From positions 19,252 through 83,251 of the forward strand of contig CBDHDN010000063.1 in NCBI GenBank assembly GCA_965261585.1: a stretch of 64,000 nucleotides of DNA. Reading direction: 5' to 3'. Each line of letters starts with the position of its first letter. Positions within the stretch are counted from its first letter, which is position 1. The stretch is from CBDHDN01 sp965261585. Lineage in GTDB: Bacteria; Pseudomonadota; Alphaproteobacteria; UBA6615. The notes below the pieces were generated by a model that was not told the origin of the DNA, searched no databases, and saw only the letters and a program-made list of their open reading frames with translations. Position numbers and translations under genes: made by a program. Positions 56,030-64,000 of this stretch are shown one piece after another.

Positions 56030-57156
56030 CTAGTACCGGCTATCGCTGGCGGCGGAGTCGTGATTCAAAGGATGGATGAACATCCAGGACGCGACTCCGA
56101 TCATATTGACGGAGGAGGAGCGGGCGGTGCTTGAGAGCATGGTCCGATCTCCGAAGACGGAACAGGGCGTGAGCGAGCGCGCCCGCATGGTGTTGTTGGC
56201 GGCGGACGGCCGCTCGACGCGCTCCATTGCGGCGGCGCTTGGCACCTGGCCGGGGCGGGTCAGCCGCTGGCGCACGCGCTTCGCGGCGGAACGGCTGGCC
56301 GGGCTGTCGGATCGAGCGCGGCCGGGGGCGACGCCGATCTACACGGCCGAGACGGGCCGGCGCATCCTGGCGCAGTTGGACGAGCCGCCGCCCGCCGGCT
56401 TCGCTCGCTGGACGGCGCCACTGCTGGCCCGGGCGCTGGGCGATGTGTCGGACCAGTACATCTGGCGCTTCCTGCGCCGGCAAAAGATCGACCTGGCCGG
56501 CCGTAAATCCTGGTGCCAGAGCAACGATCCCGAGTTCGTCCCCAAGGCGGCCGAGATCGTCGGCCTCTACTTGCACCCGCCGGAGGACGCCATCGTGCTG
56601 GCGGTCGACGAGAAGCCGCACATCCAGGCGCTGGAGCGCGCCCAGGGCTATCTGAAGCTGCCGAACGGGCGCGCCCTGATCGGCCATGGCCACACCTATA
56701 AGCGACACGGCACGACGACGCTGTTTGCCGCTCTCAACGTCGCCAGCGGCGAGGTTCAGGCCGGACACTACGAACGGCGGCGCCGCCGTGAGTTCCTCGA
56801 CTTCATGAACCGCGTGGTGGCCGCCTATCCCGACCGCGAGATCCATGTCGTTCTCGACAACCTGAACACCCACAAGCCCAAGCGCGACCGCTGGCTCAAG
56901 GCGCATCCCCATGTCCACTTCCACTTCACGCCCAACTACGCCAGCTGGCTCAACCAGATCGAGATCTGGTTCTCGATCCTCAGCCGCGCCGCCCTGCACG
57001 GCGCCAGCTTCACTTCGCCCCGACAACTCAGGGACGCCATCGATGCCTTCATCCACGCCCACAACAAGACCGCCAAGCCTTTCCGTTGGGTCAGCACCAA
57101 CATCCATCAGAAGAGGCTCAAACCACGTCATCGCGATTTGTGATTCCCGGTACTAG
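56030..57156 (+). mobile_element. IS630-A copy 2
   Basis: CTAG-bounded full-length copy. Its right CTAG (57153-57156) is the left CTAG of copy 3. Confidence 0.93.
56076..57143 (+). CDS. IS630-A transposase (copy 2)
   Basis: 355 residues with the full DDE_3 catalytic set (VLAVDEKPHIQ, HVVLDNLNTHK, SWLNQIEIWFS). Differs from copy 1 at only a few positions, e.g. GRSTRSIAAALGTWPG in place of GRLTRSIAAALGSWPG. Confidence 0.93.
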   Translation: MNIQDATPIILTEEERAVLESMVRSPKTEQGVSERARMVLLAADGRSTRSIAAALGTWPGRVSRWRTRFAAERLAGLSDRARPGATPIYTAETGRRILAQLDEPPPAGFARWTAPLLARALGDVSDQYIWRFLRRQKIDLAGRKSWCQSNDPEFVPKAAEIVGLYLHPPEDAIVLAVDEKPHIQALERAQGYLKLPNGRALIGHGHTYKRHGTTTLFAALNVASGEVQAGHYERRRRREFLDFMNRVVAAYPDREIHVVLDNLNTHKPKRDRWLKAHPHVHFHFTPNYASWLNQIEIWFSILSRAALHGASFTSPRQLRDAIDAFIHAHNKTAKPFRWVSTNIHQKRLKPRHRDL

Positions 57157-58282
57157 TACCGGCTATCGCTGGCGGCGGAGTCGTGATTCAAAGGATGGAT
57201 GAACATCCAGGACGCGACTCCGATCATATTGACGGGAGGAGGAGCGGGCGGTGCTTGAGAGCATGGTCCGATCTCCGAAGACGGAACAGGGCGTGAGCGA
57301 GCGCGCCCGCATGGTGTTGTTGGCGGCGGACGGCCGCTCGACGCGCTCCATTGCGGCGGCGCTTGGCACCTGGCCGGGGCGGGTCAGCCGCTGGCGCACG
57401 CGCTTCGCGGCGGAACGGCTGGCCGGGGCTGTCGGATCGAGCGCGGCCGGGGGCGACGCCGATCTACACGGCCGAGACGGGCCGGCGCATCCTGGCGCAG
57501 TTGGACGAGCCGCCGCCCGGCCGGCTTCGCTCGCTGGACGGCGCCACTGCTGGCCCGGGCGGCTGGGCGATGTGTCAGACCAGTACATCTGGCGCTTCCT
57601 GCGCCGGCAAAGATCGACCTGGCCGGCCGTAAATCCTGGTGCCAGAGCAACGATCCCGAGTTCGTTCCCAAGGCGGCCGAGATCGTCGGCCTCTACTTGC
57701 ACCCGCCGGAGGACGCCATCGTGCTGGCGGTCGACGAGAAGCCGCACATCCAGGCGCTGGAGCGCGCCCAGGGCTATCTGAAGCTGCCGAACGGGCGCGC
57801 CCTGATCGGCCATGGCCACACCTATAAGCGACACGGCACGACGACGCTGTTTGCCGCTCTCAACGTCGCCAGCGGCGAGGTTCAGGCCGGACACTACGAA
57901 CGGCGGCGCCGCCGTGAGTTCCTCGACTTCATGAACCGCTTGGTGGCCGCCTATCCCGACCGCGAGATCCATGTCGTTCTCGACAACCTGAACACCCACA
58001 AGCCCAAGCGCGACCGCTGGCTCAAGGCGCATCCCCATGTCCACTTCCACTTCACGCCCAACTACGCCAGCTGGCTCAACCAGATCGAGATCTGGTTCTC
58101 GATCCTCAGCCGCGCCGCCCTGCACGGCGCCAGCTTCACTTCGCCCCGACAACTCAGGGACGCCATCGATGCCTTCATCCACGCCCACAACAAGACCGCC
58201 AAGCCTTTCCGTTGGGTCAGCACCAACATCCATCAGAAGAGGCTCAAACCACGTCATCGCGATTTGTGATTCCCGGTACTAG
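57153..58282 (+). mobile_element. IS630-A copy 3, tandem, decayed
   Basis: Shares a CTAG with copy 2. It carries at least five single-base indels in its first ~450 bp. Confidence 0.92.
57202..58269 (+). pseudogene. IS630-A transposase (copy 3), multiply frameshifted
   Basis: Compared with copy 2 there are extra G residues near 57234, 57427 and 57519, another insertion near 57560 and a lost A near 57611. These fall in homopolymer runs in the 5' half. The 3' half (57697-58269) is open and keeps the DDE residues. Position of the start follows the other copies. Confidence 0.9.
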
Positions 58283-58324
58283 GCGGATGATCTCCAGCTT
58301 CTCGGATGGGGGATACCTCATTCG

Positions 58325-58565
58325 CCGTCTCCCCCATCCCCGATCATGCTTTTTTTGAGCAGCCGGTTCTCCAGCACCTGTTCGGCAAGCGCCTCCTTGA
58401 GGTCGCGCATCTCGTGGCGCAGCTCCTTGACCTCACCCGAGGGACGCCTGGCGCGCGGTATCGCCCGAAAGCCGTTTCTTGCCAGCCTCGAGGAACTCCT
58501 TCGACCAGCTCGCCGGCCGACTGAACGCTTATCGCGGAATAACCTACAGGGCCATTCATCGTGCA
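58325..58565 (-). pseudogene. IS3-family (third type) OrfA remnant
   Basis: MRDLKEALAEQVLENRLLKK SMIGDGGDGE and TGA overlap the OrfB start, as usual for IS3 elements. The upstream part (ELVEGV, RPSGEVKELRHE) is in shifted frames and the left terminus is lost near the outer-membrane protein gene. Confidence 0.75.
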
Positions 58566-58601
58566 TGCCGGGAGACGTCATCTCAAGGCGCGCATCCGTC
58601 C

Positions 58602-59438
58602 TCAGAAGCCGTAGCGCAGAGACAGGCGGAGGCCGTGGCTCCTCAACTTCGCCCACGTCGGGGCGAGATCGAGCGGCAGCGGCTCCCGGCTCCCGTCCCG
58701 CCAGACGACCCGGCCCCTGCCTTCCCCGGTCTCGACCGGGCCGAGATCCGTGTAACGCCAAGCGAGTTCGAGCGTCGTGTCGTCGCCCAGAAATGTCACG
58801 ATCCCCGCCGTCAGCATCCAGGCGAGGTTGACCCGACGCGCGCTCGGAACGATGGTCGTCGTCTTCGGAAACGCCATGCGGGTTTCTCCAATCTCGACCC
58901 GGACGGCTCCAGCGCCACCTCCGAGAAACGGGCTGAAACGGCCCAGCCTCGGCACGCCCAGTTCCGGCATGTCCAGATAAGCGGCCAGCATGCCCGACAG
59001 GGAGGAGAGGTCCGCTGAGACCGACTGCTGGCGCGCGGGCGCCAGGAAATTGGCGCGGCCATCGAAAGCAACGCGCGGCCGGTATTCGACCAGGACTTCG
59101 ACCCGCGTGGCGCGGGTGAGTATATGGCCGACCCCGAACTCAACGCCGGCCACCGTCCCGAAATCGCCTAGCGAACGCAGAGGCGCACCGTCGCCGCCCG
59201 TGCCGCAGCCATACAGCGCCGCCGGAGAAATGCTCGTACAATCCTTGTCCATGAACCGGGTCTCGGCGGGGCGGTCGAAACCGATCCCGGCTCGCAGATA
59301 GACGTCGTCCGCGACCCCGACCCCTGGGACCAGGGTTGCCGCGATACCGATCAGGGCCGCCGCCAAGTGGCGCCATTTCACCCGCGACGGCGCCGTGCAT
59401 GCCGGCATGGCAACTGGAGAGCCGGTACCGTCTTTCAT
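58602..59438 (-). CDS. Outer-membrane beta-barrel protein
   Basis: 278 residues (start uncertain: ATG 59438 or a later one such as MPACTAPSRVKWRH). Signal-like segment HLAAALIGIAATLVPGVGVA, then VYLRAGIGFDR and alternating strands such as FGTVAGVEFGVGHILTRATR, VEVLVEYRPRVAFDG, FSPFLGGGAGAVRVEIG and LELAWRYTDLG. It ends LSLRYGF with the C-terminal Phe typical of barrels. This is the small-barrel OmpA/OmpW-like porin class. Specific role unknown. Intact. Confidence 0.8.
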   Translation of the reverse strand: MKDGTGSPVAMPACTAPSRVKWRHLAAALIGIAATLVPGVGVADDVYLRAGIGFDRPAETRFMDKDCTSISPAALYGCGTGGDGAPLRSLGDFGTVAGVEFGVGHILTRATRVEVLVEYRPRVAFDGRANFLAPARQQSVSADLSSLSGMLAAYLDMPELGVPRLGRFSPFLGGGAGAVRVEIGETRMAFPKTTTIVPSARRVNLAWMLTAGIVTFLGDDTTLELAWRYTDLGPVETGEGRGRVVWRDGSREPLPLDLAPTWAKLRSHGLRLSLRYGF

Positions 59439-59449
59439 GTTCGACCAGG

Positions 59450-59827
59450 GAGTTGTGAAAAAACAGCTGCCGCGACGCCCAAGGTTACGCCCACCAGGAC
59501 AGCCACGGCGAAGGACCAGGCACCATATGTCAGTGTGACCGGAAAGCCTTGGCGGATGATCTCGTTGACGCTCTGATCCTTGTAGTGGAAGGACGGGCCG
59601 AAATCGAAACGGGTTACGATTGAAACTACGTATCTCCAGATCTGTACGGCGAGCGGTTGGTCCAACCCATACTTATGCTCAAGATTGGCCATGATTTCGG
59701 GCGGCAGTGCGCGCTCGGCGTCGAACGGTCCGCCGGGCGCTGCATACATCAGAACGTAGGAAGCGATGATCAGGATCAACAGGATGGGTATCGCGACGGC
59801 CACCCGTCTGAACATGTAGGGGAGCAT
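59450..59827 (-). pseudogene. oppB: Peptide ABC transporter permease OppB/DppB, N-terminal fragment
   Basis: ATG 59827 starts MLPYMFRRVAVAIPILLILI, followed by YVLMYAAPGGPFDAERALPP, LEHKYGLDQPLAVQIWRYV and GFPVTLTYGAWSFAVAVLVG, the N-terminal third of OppB. The frame breaks at about 59455 and the remaining ~180 residues are missing. It follows the oppA remnant, the normal operon order. Confidence 0.85.
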
Positions 59828-60029
59828 GCGGTGATCCGGCCGATTGGCGCGTTGCGGTAGAGAAAAATACCCCGGACAGGTCTAACGTGCGACACGGTAG
59901 AGATTCTCGGAGTACCAGTTGTTCTCTACATTGTCGTAAGGCCAACCCTTGATGTCGCCGGACAGAAGGAAAGTGTTGGCATAGTGGTAAATCGGGGCGA
60001 TGGCCATATCGTCGGCCAGGATCCGTTCG

Positions 60030-61480
60030 GGGGATGTCCCGGGCTCTGTTGAAAAGCTGAAGTAGGCGTCGTCCGCCTGGAGCCGCTAGGCTCTGGGTGC
60101 TGATTCCATCAAGGAGAACGACGCCATGACCAAGACTACACGCAACGACCGTTCCTCGGAACCATCCTGTCGGCTCTTGCCATCGATGCCGGAGGCCTTC
60201 GACGATCTGCGCATGAGCGTCGATCGCTTCTGCCTTTTGGCGGGCCTCGAGTCTTTGAACGAGATGATGTCGGCGGACGCGGAAGCCTTGTGCGGTTCGC
60301 GCCACGCCCGCTCGGGCGAGCGCAAGGGCCATCGATGGGGCACGACCCGGAGCGAGATCGCCTACCACGGCGGCAAAGTGAAGGTCGAGCGCCCTCGGGT
60401 GCGGGACTTCGCGGGTCGGGAGATGAGCCTGCCGAGTTGGGAGCTGCTGTCGGAACCCGAACTCTTGCAAGCCTGGGCGATGAATCTGATGGTGATCAAC
60501 GTCTCGACCCGCAAGTATGCCCGCGCGGTGCGCCCGCCGGACGATGCGGGCGGCGATCTGCCGGCGGCATCGGGTGACGCAACCTCGAAGTCGGCGGTCT
60601 CGCGCCGTTTCGTGGCGTTGACGCGAAGCAAGCTGAAGGCCTGGCTGGCGAGCCCGCTCGACGATCTCGATCTCGTGGTGCTCCAGATCGACGGGCTCCA
60701 TGTCGGCGATCACCTGATGGTGGCGGCGATCGGCATCGACACCGGCGGCGCGAAGCACGTGCTGGGCCTGGCCGAGGGCGCGACGGAGAACGCGGCCACG
60801 GTGCAAGCCATGCTCGACAACCTGATCGAGCGCGGTCTCGATCCCGAACGGCCTCGGCTCTACATCGTCGACGGCGCCAAGGCGCTCTCGAAGGCGATCC
60901 GGCGGACCTTCGGGCGGGCGGCGGCCCTCCAGCGCTGCCAGGTGCACAAGGGGCGCAACATCACGGACCGGCTGGACGAGAGCCTCCATGCCGGCGTCAG
61001 GAAGGTCTTGCGGCAGGCCTGGCAGCAGGACGACGCGGCCAAGGCCGAACGGCTCTTGCGCAACCTCGCCCGCCGTCTGGAGCATGACGCACCCGGCGTC
61101 TCGGGCTCGATCCTGGAGGGCCTGGACGAGATCCTGACGGTGATCCGGCTCGGCCTCCCGCCGCAACTTCGACGCTCGCTGGCTTGCACCAACGCCATCG
61201 AGAACGCGATCGGCACCGTCCGGACGGTGCAGCGGAACGTCAAGCGCTGGCGCAACGCCGAGATGGCGCTGCGTTGGACCGCCGCCGGCCTCTTGGAGGC
61301 GCAAAAGACCTTCCGCCGCCTCAAGGCCTACCGCCAGCTCCCCATCCTCGACGCCGCCCTGCGGGAGGCGGTGAGAAAGGCCGGAGCAAAGTCCGTCATT
61401 GAAGACATCGAGGTGGCCGCGTAGCCTCTCGATCAGAAGATGCCTATCTCGCACTTTTCAACATTGGGTGGGACATCGCC
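60030..61480 (+). mobile_element. IS256-family element, copy B (1451 bp)
   Basis: Same length and ends as copy A, opposite orientation. Direct repeat TCCGTTCG at 60022-60029 and 61481-61488. Disrupts oppA. Confidence 0.95.
60126..61424 (+). CDS. IS256-family transposase (copy B)
   Basis: 432 residues, identical in all visible motifs to copy A, with intact acidic triad (QIDGLHVGDH, YIVDGAKALSK, NAIENAIGTVR). Two identical copies suggest recent movement. Confidence 0.95.
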   Translation: MTKTTRNDRSSEPSCRLLPSMPEAFDDLRMSVDRFCLLAGLESLNEMMSADAEALCGSRHARSGERKGHRWGTTRSEIAYHGGKVKVERPRVRDFAGREMSLPSWELLSEPELLQAWAMNLMVINVSTRKYARAVRPPDDAGGDLPAASGDATSKSAVSRRFVALTRSKLKAWLASPLDDLDLVVLQIDGLHVGDHLMVAAIGIDTGGAKHVLGLAEGATENAATVQAMLDNLIERGLDPERPRLYIVDGAKALSKAIRRTFGRAAALQRCQVHKGRNITDRLDESLHAGVRKVLRQAWQQDDAAKAERLLRNLARRLEHDAPGVSGSILEGLDEILTVIRLGLPPQLRRSLACTNAIENAIGTVRTVQRNVKRWRNAEMALRWTAAGLLEAQKTFRRLKAYRQLPILDAALREAVRKAGAKSVIEDIEVAA

Positions 61481-61583
61481 TCCGTTCGACCTCGGCATAG
61501 ATATCCGCCGGATTCGCGGCGGCCTTCGAGGCGCGCATCAGTCGGTCCACTTCCTCGTTCGAATACTTGCCGTCGTTCGAACC

Positions 61584-61643
61584 ATGAGCGCCGAGGCCCT
61601 CGCCCGGCTATCGCGGGAGGCGGGGAAGGCCAAGGACGAGTGA
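61584..61643 (+). pseudogene. C-terminal stub, possibly of an XRE antitoxin-like protein
   Basis: Nineteen codons (MSAEALARLSREAGKAKDE, TGA) end 42 bp before an ImmA/IrrE-type gene. In such pairs an XRE regulator precedes the metalloprotease, so this is probably its last piece. Based on position only. Confidence 0.3.
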
Positions 61644-61685
61644 GACAAACCGGGGCATGGCCCCTGATGCAGATGAGGATGACTG

Positions 61686-62014
61686 ATGAGCCGATACGTT
61701 CCCTGCCTTGCCGAGGAAGCCATCGAGCGCGACGCGGCGGCGCTGCTTGCGGAATATGAGCACGCGCGGGGCGTGATGATTGAACCGCCGATTCCCATCG
61801 AAGATATTGTGGAGAAGCACCTCAAGCTCGGCATTGAGTTCGACGATACGCATCGTCTGTTCGGGATTCCCGGCACAGGCCTCGACCTCGGCCAAGGCCC
61901 GGACATCCTGGGTGCAATATTTTTCGATGAAAAGCGGGTCGTTGTTGACGAGGGTCTCGACCCCGAAGAGAACCCGAACAAAGAAGGCCGATATCGCTTC
62001 ACTCTGGCACATGA
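61686..62014 (+). pseudogene. ImmA/IrrE-family metallopeptidase, truncated at the active site
   Basis: MSRYVPCLAEEAIERDAAAL, IEPPIPIEDIVEKHLKLGIE, FDDTHRLFGI, ILGAIFFDEKRVVVDEGLDP and GRYRFTLAHE are the N-terminal part of an ImmA/IrrE (COG2856) protein. The HEXXH zinc motif is cut after HE: the next residues AAARAASGP are unrelated. It probably formed an XRE-COG2856 stress or toxin-antitoxin-like pair. Confidence 0.75.
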
Positions 62015-62125
62015 GGCCGCAGCGCGGGCCGCATCCGGACCACTGCGCGATATCGGCGGTATTCCGGATGGGAAGTTAGGGCGGCGGTCCCGGGCCGGCG
62101 GCGCAGCCGGTGCGCGGAGACCCGC

Positions 62126-62932
62126 CTATTCGCAGACGACGCCGTCGCTGTCGCCATCCCGCATGAAGCGGTAGGCGGGATGGGCGCGCGGCACCGGCGC
62201 GATGCCGTGGCGCCGCGCCTCGCTGCAGGTGATGCGGCCGTTGCGGTTATCGTCATACAAACGGAGAGCATCGACAGTATCGCCGGACGCGGCCGGTAAT
62301 CGCACCTTCGGCTTTGCGGGCGCCGTCGTCGACCGGGCCGTCGCGAACACCATTTCGGTGGAGCGGCAGGCGGAGAGCACGCGCTCCAGAGCGGCGGCCT
62401 CCCGGCGGTCGACCGTGAGGTCGTATTTGCGTTTGACGGCGACGACACGGCCGGCGAACCAGCACCGGTTCATGGGCGGAAGCCATTCGGCGGCGTCCAG
62501 GGCACATTTGCCCGAGGCGCCGCAGCGGTTCACGGCAGGCGCGGCCAGGGTCAGGTTGAGCGGGTCGCGGGCGAAGCGCTGGCGGGTCGCGGCGTCGGCG
62601 GCGCAGAGGCCGCTGTCATGCGCCTCGGAAACGGCGACGATGTGTTCGATGTCGGTCTGCCGCGTGCTCGCGAAATACCGGCCCGTATAGGGGCCGTAGA
62701 TCCGCCCGCCCATGGAGACGACGATGCCCGCTTCGACCGACTGCGGATAGGGATAGTCCTGGCGGACATAGGCCGAGCAGCGATGTTCGGGCGCGACGGC
62801 GAGGCCACGCCAGCTGTCGCCCACGATCTGAGCCGAGGCGCTGTCCCAATGCAGAAGGATGACGCATGCGGCGATGCTGGTGAAGAAGACGGGAATGGCG
62901 AAGCGTCGGGCGGACCACGGCAAGACTGTCAT
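62126..62932 (-). CDS. Secreted HNH-type nuclease with C-terminal excalibur domain
   Basis: 268 residues from ATG 62932 behind GGGAG; the upstream extension to 63040 lacks a signal-like start. N-terminal membrane/signal segment FAIPVFFTSIAACVILLHW. The nuclease part has TDIEHIVAVSEAHDSGLCAA, DPLNLTLAAPAVNR and KCALDAAEWLPPMNRCWFAG, matching the H-E-x-x-P/N pattern of DUF1524/GmrSD-like HNH domains. The C-terminal YDDNRNGRITCSEARRHG and FMRDGDSDGVVCE form an excalibur calcium-binding module. It probably acts outside the cytoplasm on nucleic acids. Confidence 0.8.
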   Translation of the reverse strand: MTVLPWSARRFAIPVFFTSIAACVILLHWDSASAQIVGDSWRGLAVAPEHRCSAYVRQDYPYPQSVEAGIVVSMGGRIYGPYTGRYFASTRQTDIEHIVAVSEAHDSGLCAADAATRQRFARDPLNLTLAAPAVNRCGASGKCALDAAEWLPPMNRCWFAGRVVAVKRKYDLTVDRREAAALERVLSACRSTEMVFATARSTTAPAKPKVRLPAASGDTVDALRLYDDNRNGRITCSEARRHGIAPVPRAHPAYRFMRDGDSDGVVCE

Positions 62933-63118
62933 GGAGCAATATCTCCCATCATGACGGCATTCGGCGGGCCGGCTGCGCAGCAAGAGGGAGGCGGCGGATG
63001 GGGCACGGGGCAGGTCCTTGGTCTGAGGCCGTTGTGGCAAATCGTGCTCCCGGAGCGCATACGGTCGTTAGTCCGGCAAGACATCCAGAGTGGAAGCGAT
63101 GCCGAGGAAGGGATCTCG

Positions 63119-63227
63119 CTAGTGCACCGATCCAGACAAATGATTCACCGTGCGCTGGAGCAACTCGTTGTTTTGTATTCAGAATCAGGTTTCCACTGTG
63201 ACGGCTCTGACTGAGTCGGTGCACTAG
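63119..63227 (-). repeat. CTAG-MITE copy 5 (109 bp)
   Basis: Full copy, inverted, CTAG at both ends. The right CTAG (63224-63227) supplies the stop codon of the helicase gene. Confidence 0.9.
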
Positions 63228-64000
63228 GATCCGATAGAGCGCCTGATTTCCTCATCCGGTGGGGACAGATCGATTGTGAGCTCTCGGAGTTGGGCGACGG
63301 AGAAATCGGCCCGGTCAAGAAGAGCGATCAGCTCTTCCTGCCGCGGCTGGCCGAAGACGACCCGATAAGCGGCAAGCTGCCGCTTCAAACGCCGAAAGGC
63401 TTCGATCTCCCTCGCGTAGGGCAGCAACGGGACGTAGCGCTCGACGCGGCAGTCTCCGGAAGCGATCCAGTGGGGAACCAAATCGGAGGCACCAGCCTCG
63501 CGAGCCGTCTGATCGGCGTGTTGAAAAATCGACGTCCAAAGATCGTCGCTGGGCCGCCATGACTCGAGCGCGGTCTTGCCATGGACAGCGGCAACGTTGC
63601 GCCGGACGGCATGGCCCTTGTAGCGGTGGACGCGGCCTTCACGCTGCTCGAGGTCGACCGGATTGCCCGGCAGGTTCCAGTGCACCAGGCGATGGCACCA
63701 GGGGTGAAAGTCCAGACCTTCCTGTCCGATTGAGGTGCTGGTGAGCACGAAGGGCCGGAAAGGGCTATTGAAGGCGGCGCGAACCATGTCCTCGCTTATG
63801 TTCTCGTCGTTCTCGGCGCGCAGATGGCCGAAGCGAAGGGCGAACACCGTGCGGATGCGGATTTGGTCCGGGTCGACGTCATCGGTGCCGCGGGCTTCGA
63901 GAAATCGGCCGTGAACCCGCGATCTAACGGGGTGCACGACCTTGACGAGCATCTTCACGCATTCGGTTGCGATCGCGGTGGTGTCTATGGTCTCCGACCA
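63224..64000 (-). CDS. SF2 helicase, C-terminal domain (partial at window edge)
   Basis: The frame is open from the window edge to TAG 63224-63226. Motif V FVLTSTSIGQEGLDF and motif VI LEQREGRVHRYKGH identify a helicase C-terminal domain of the SNF2/Rad54-like kind, followed by WASGDCRVERY-like and REIEAFRRLKRQLAAYRVVF helical regions. Proteins of this kind are common in DNA-mobility and phage-defence loci (e.g. DISARM-like or PLD-helicase proteins), but the N-terminal part is outside the window, so assignment to a system is not possible. The end may be truncated by MITE copy 5 or coincide with a native GGATCCTAG stop. Confidence 0.75.
   Translation of the reverse strand, partial: WSETIDTTAIATECVKMLVKVVHPVRSRVHGRFLEARGTDDVDPDQIRIRTVFALRFGHLRAENDENISEDMVRAAFNSPFRPFVLTSTSIGQEGLDFHPWCHRLVHWNLPGNPVDLEQREGRVHRYKGHAVRRNVAAVHGKTALESWRPSDDLWTSIFQHADQTAREAGASDLVPHWIASGDCRVERYVPLLPYAREIEAFRRLKRQLAAYRVVFGQPRQEELIALLDRADFSVAQLRELTIDLSPPDEEIRRSIGS

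Larger units (their letters stand above)
53633..58321 (-). pseudogene. IS3-family OrfB integrase, in three pieces
   Basis: Piece 1 from ATG 58321: MRYPPSEKLEIIR. Piece 2: LVERSHLPVRRTLDKLGIPT, TTFYRWYDRYRAFDEAGLED, first Asp in QLWQTDFTYLKVIG, then STILDDFSRYIIAWKLC and RLLSDNG (second Asp). Piece 3: SSYIADDLAVWLKAQGMVHV, the catalytic Glu in QTQGKIERWHQTLKNRV and the terminal YHESLGNLTPADVYFG region. The integrase was intact before the two insertions. Confidence 0.87.
53633..58565 (-). mobile_element. IS3-family element (third type) split by IS256 and two IS630-A copies
   Basis: Three separated pieces read as one element on the minus strand: OrfA end and OrfB start (58283-58565), the OrfB middle (55443-56033) and the OrfB end (53633-53991). 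IS256-A fills 53992-55442 with an 8-bp duplication; the IS630-A pair fills 56030-58282 at CTAG. Joining the pieces restores the OrfB frame. Confidence 0.87.
59882..61580 (-). pseudogene. oppA: Oligopeptide-binding protein OppA, C-terminal remnant split by IS256-B
   Basis: Left piece: ILADDMAIAPIYHYANTFLL, SGDIKGWPYDNVENNWYSEN, LYRVAR and TAG. Right piece, beyond IS256-B: SNDGKYSNEEVDRLMRASKA, AANPADIYAEVER. Joined across the 8-bp duplication TCCGTTCG they form the conserved C-terminus of OppA. The N-terminal ~450 residues are absent at 61580, where an unrelated XRE/ImmA remnant begins. Confidence 0.88.

Overview
The window looks like a high-GC alphaproteobacterial chromosome, most like Rhodospirillales, that is being broken up by insertion sequences. 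Support for this comes from conserved alphaproteobacterial gene blocks: csrA beside flgB-flgC-fliE-fliQ-fliR-flhB-cckA; hppA and bamE beside a Cbp3-type bc1 chaperone, a YceD/DUF177 gene, plsX-fabH-ihfA-merR and tRNA-Pro; and a SorC regulator with a polyol-transporter fragment. The species cannot be named from sequence alone. The abundance of mobile DNA and broken genes suggests a bottlenecked or host-associated lineage; that is inference.

Layout. 1-2.3 kb: the end of an IS3-family element (IS3-1, five copies in the window), a broken polyol-binding protein gene, its SorC regulator and csrA. 2.4-9.0 kb: a flagellar export cluster in which flgC is almost deleted and the cell-cycle kinase gene cckA is destroyed. 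9-16.5 kb: a complete IS3-1 copy, a phosphonate-type binding-protein remnant, an AT-rich orphan gene, two SDR genes (one with a nonsense codon) and an IS5 element carrying a nested IS3-1 copy. 16.7-18.7 kb: gnd-gntK, the gluconate/6-phosphogluconate branch. 18.7-22.9 kb: IS630, another IS3-1 copy, and a glycosyltransferase fragment fused to a porin fragment. 22.9-29.4 kb: a frameshifted two-component pair and an iron ABC transporter (binding protein and permease) with a Fur-like box. 29.8-39.8 kb: mostly intact housekeeping genes, with an IS630 element wedged exactly between plsX and fabH. 40-43.4 kb: a sugar O-acyltransferase-like gene, a membrane protein, an MDR dehydrogenase and an RhlE-type helicase. 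43.7-47.5 kb: a GntR/FCD regulator disrupted by an antisense group II intron, with its divergent FAH-family neighbour carrying a nonsense codon. 47.5-61.5 kb: a mobile-element graveyard with a chimeric transposase, an IS1182-like element hosting a second intron copy, an IS3 element split by IS256 and a tandem IS630 pair, and an oligopeptide transporter cut by IS256. 61.6-64 kb: accessory remnants (XRE/ImmA pair, HNH-excalibur protein) and the C-terminus of an SF2 helicase that runs off the window.

Themes. (1) A 109-bp non-autonomous element (MITE) occurs five times, always at CTAG; its two ends match the two ends of the IS630 element at plsX/fabH. (2) IS630, IS5 and MITE elements all use CTAG, giving tandem elements that share one CTAG. 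(3) Two near-identical 1919-bp group II introns sit in opposite functional contexts: one can be spliced out of a transposase message, the other is antisense and kills a regulator. (4) Motility, cell-cycle signalling and several uptake systems are being lost while lipid synthesis, energy coupling and central carbon genes remain intact.
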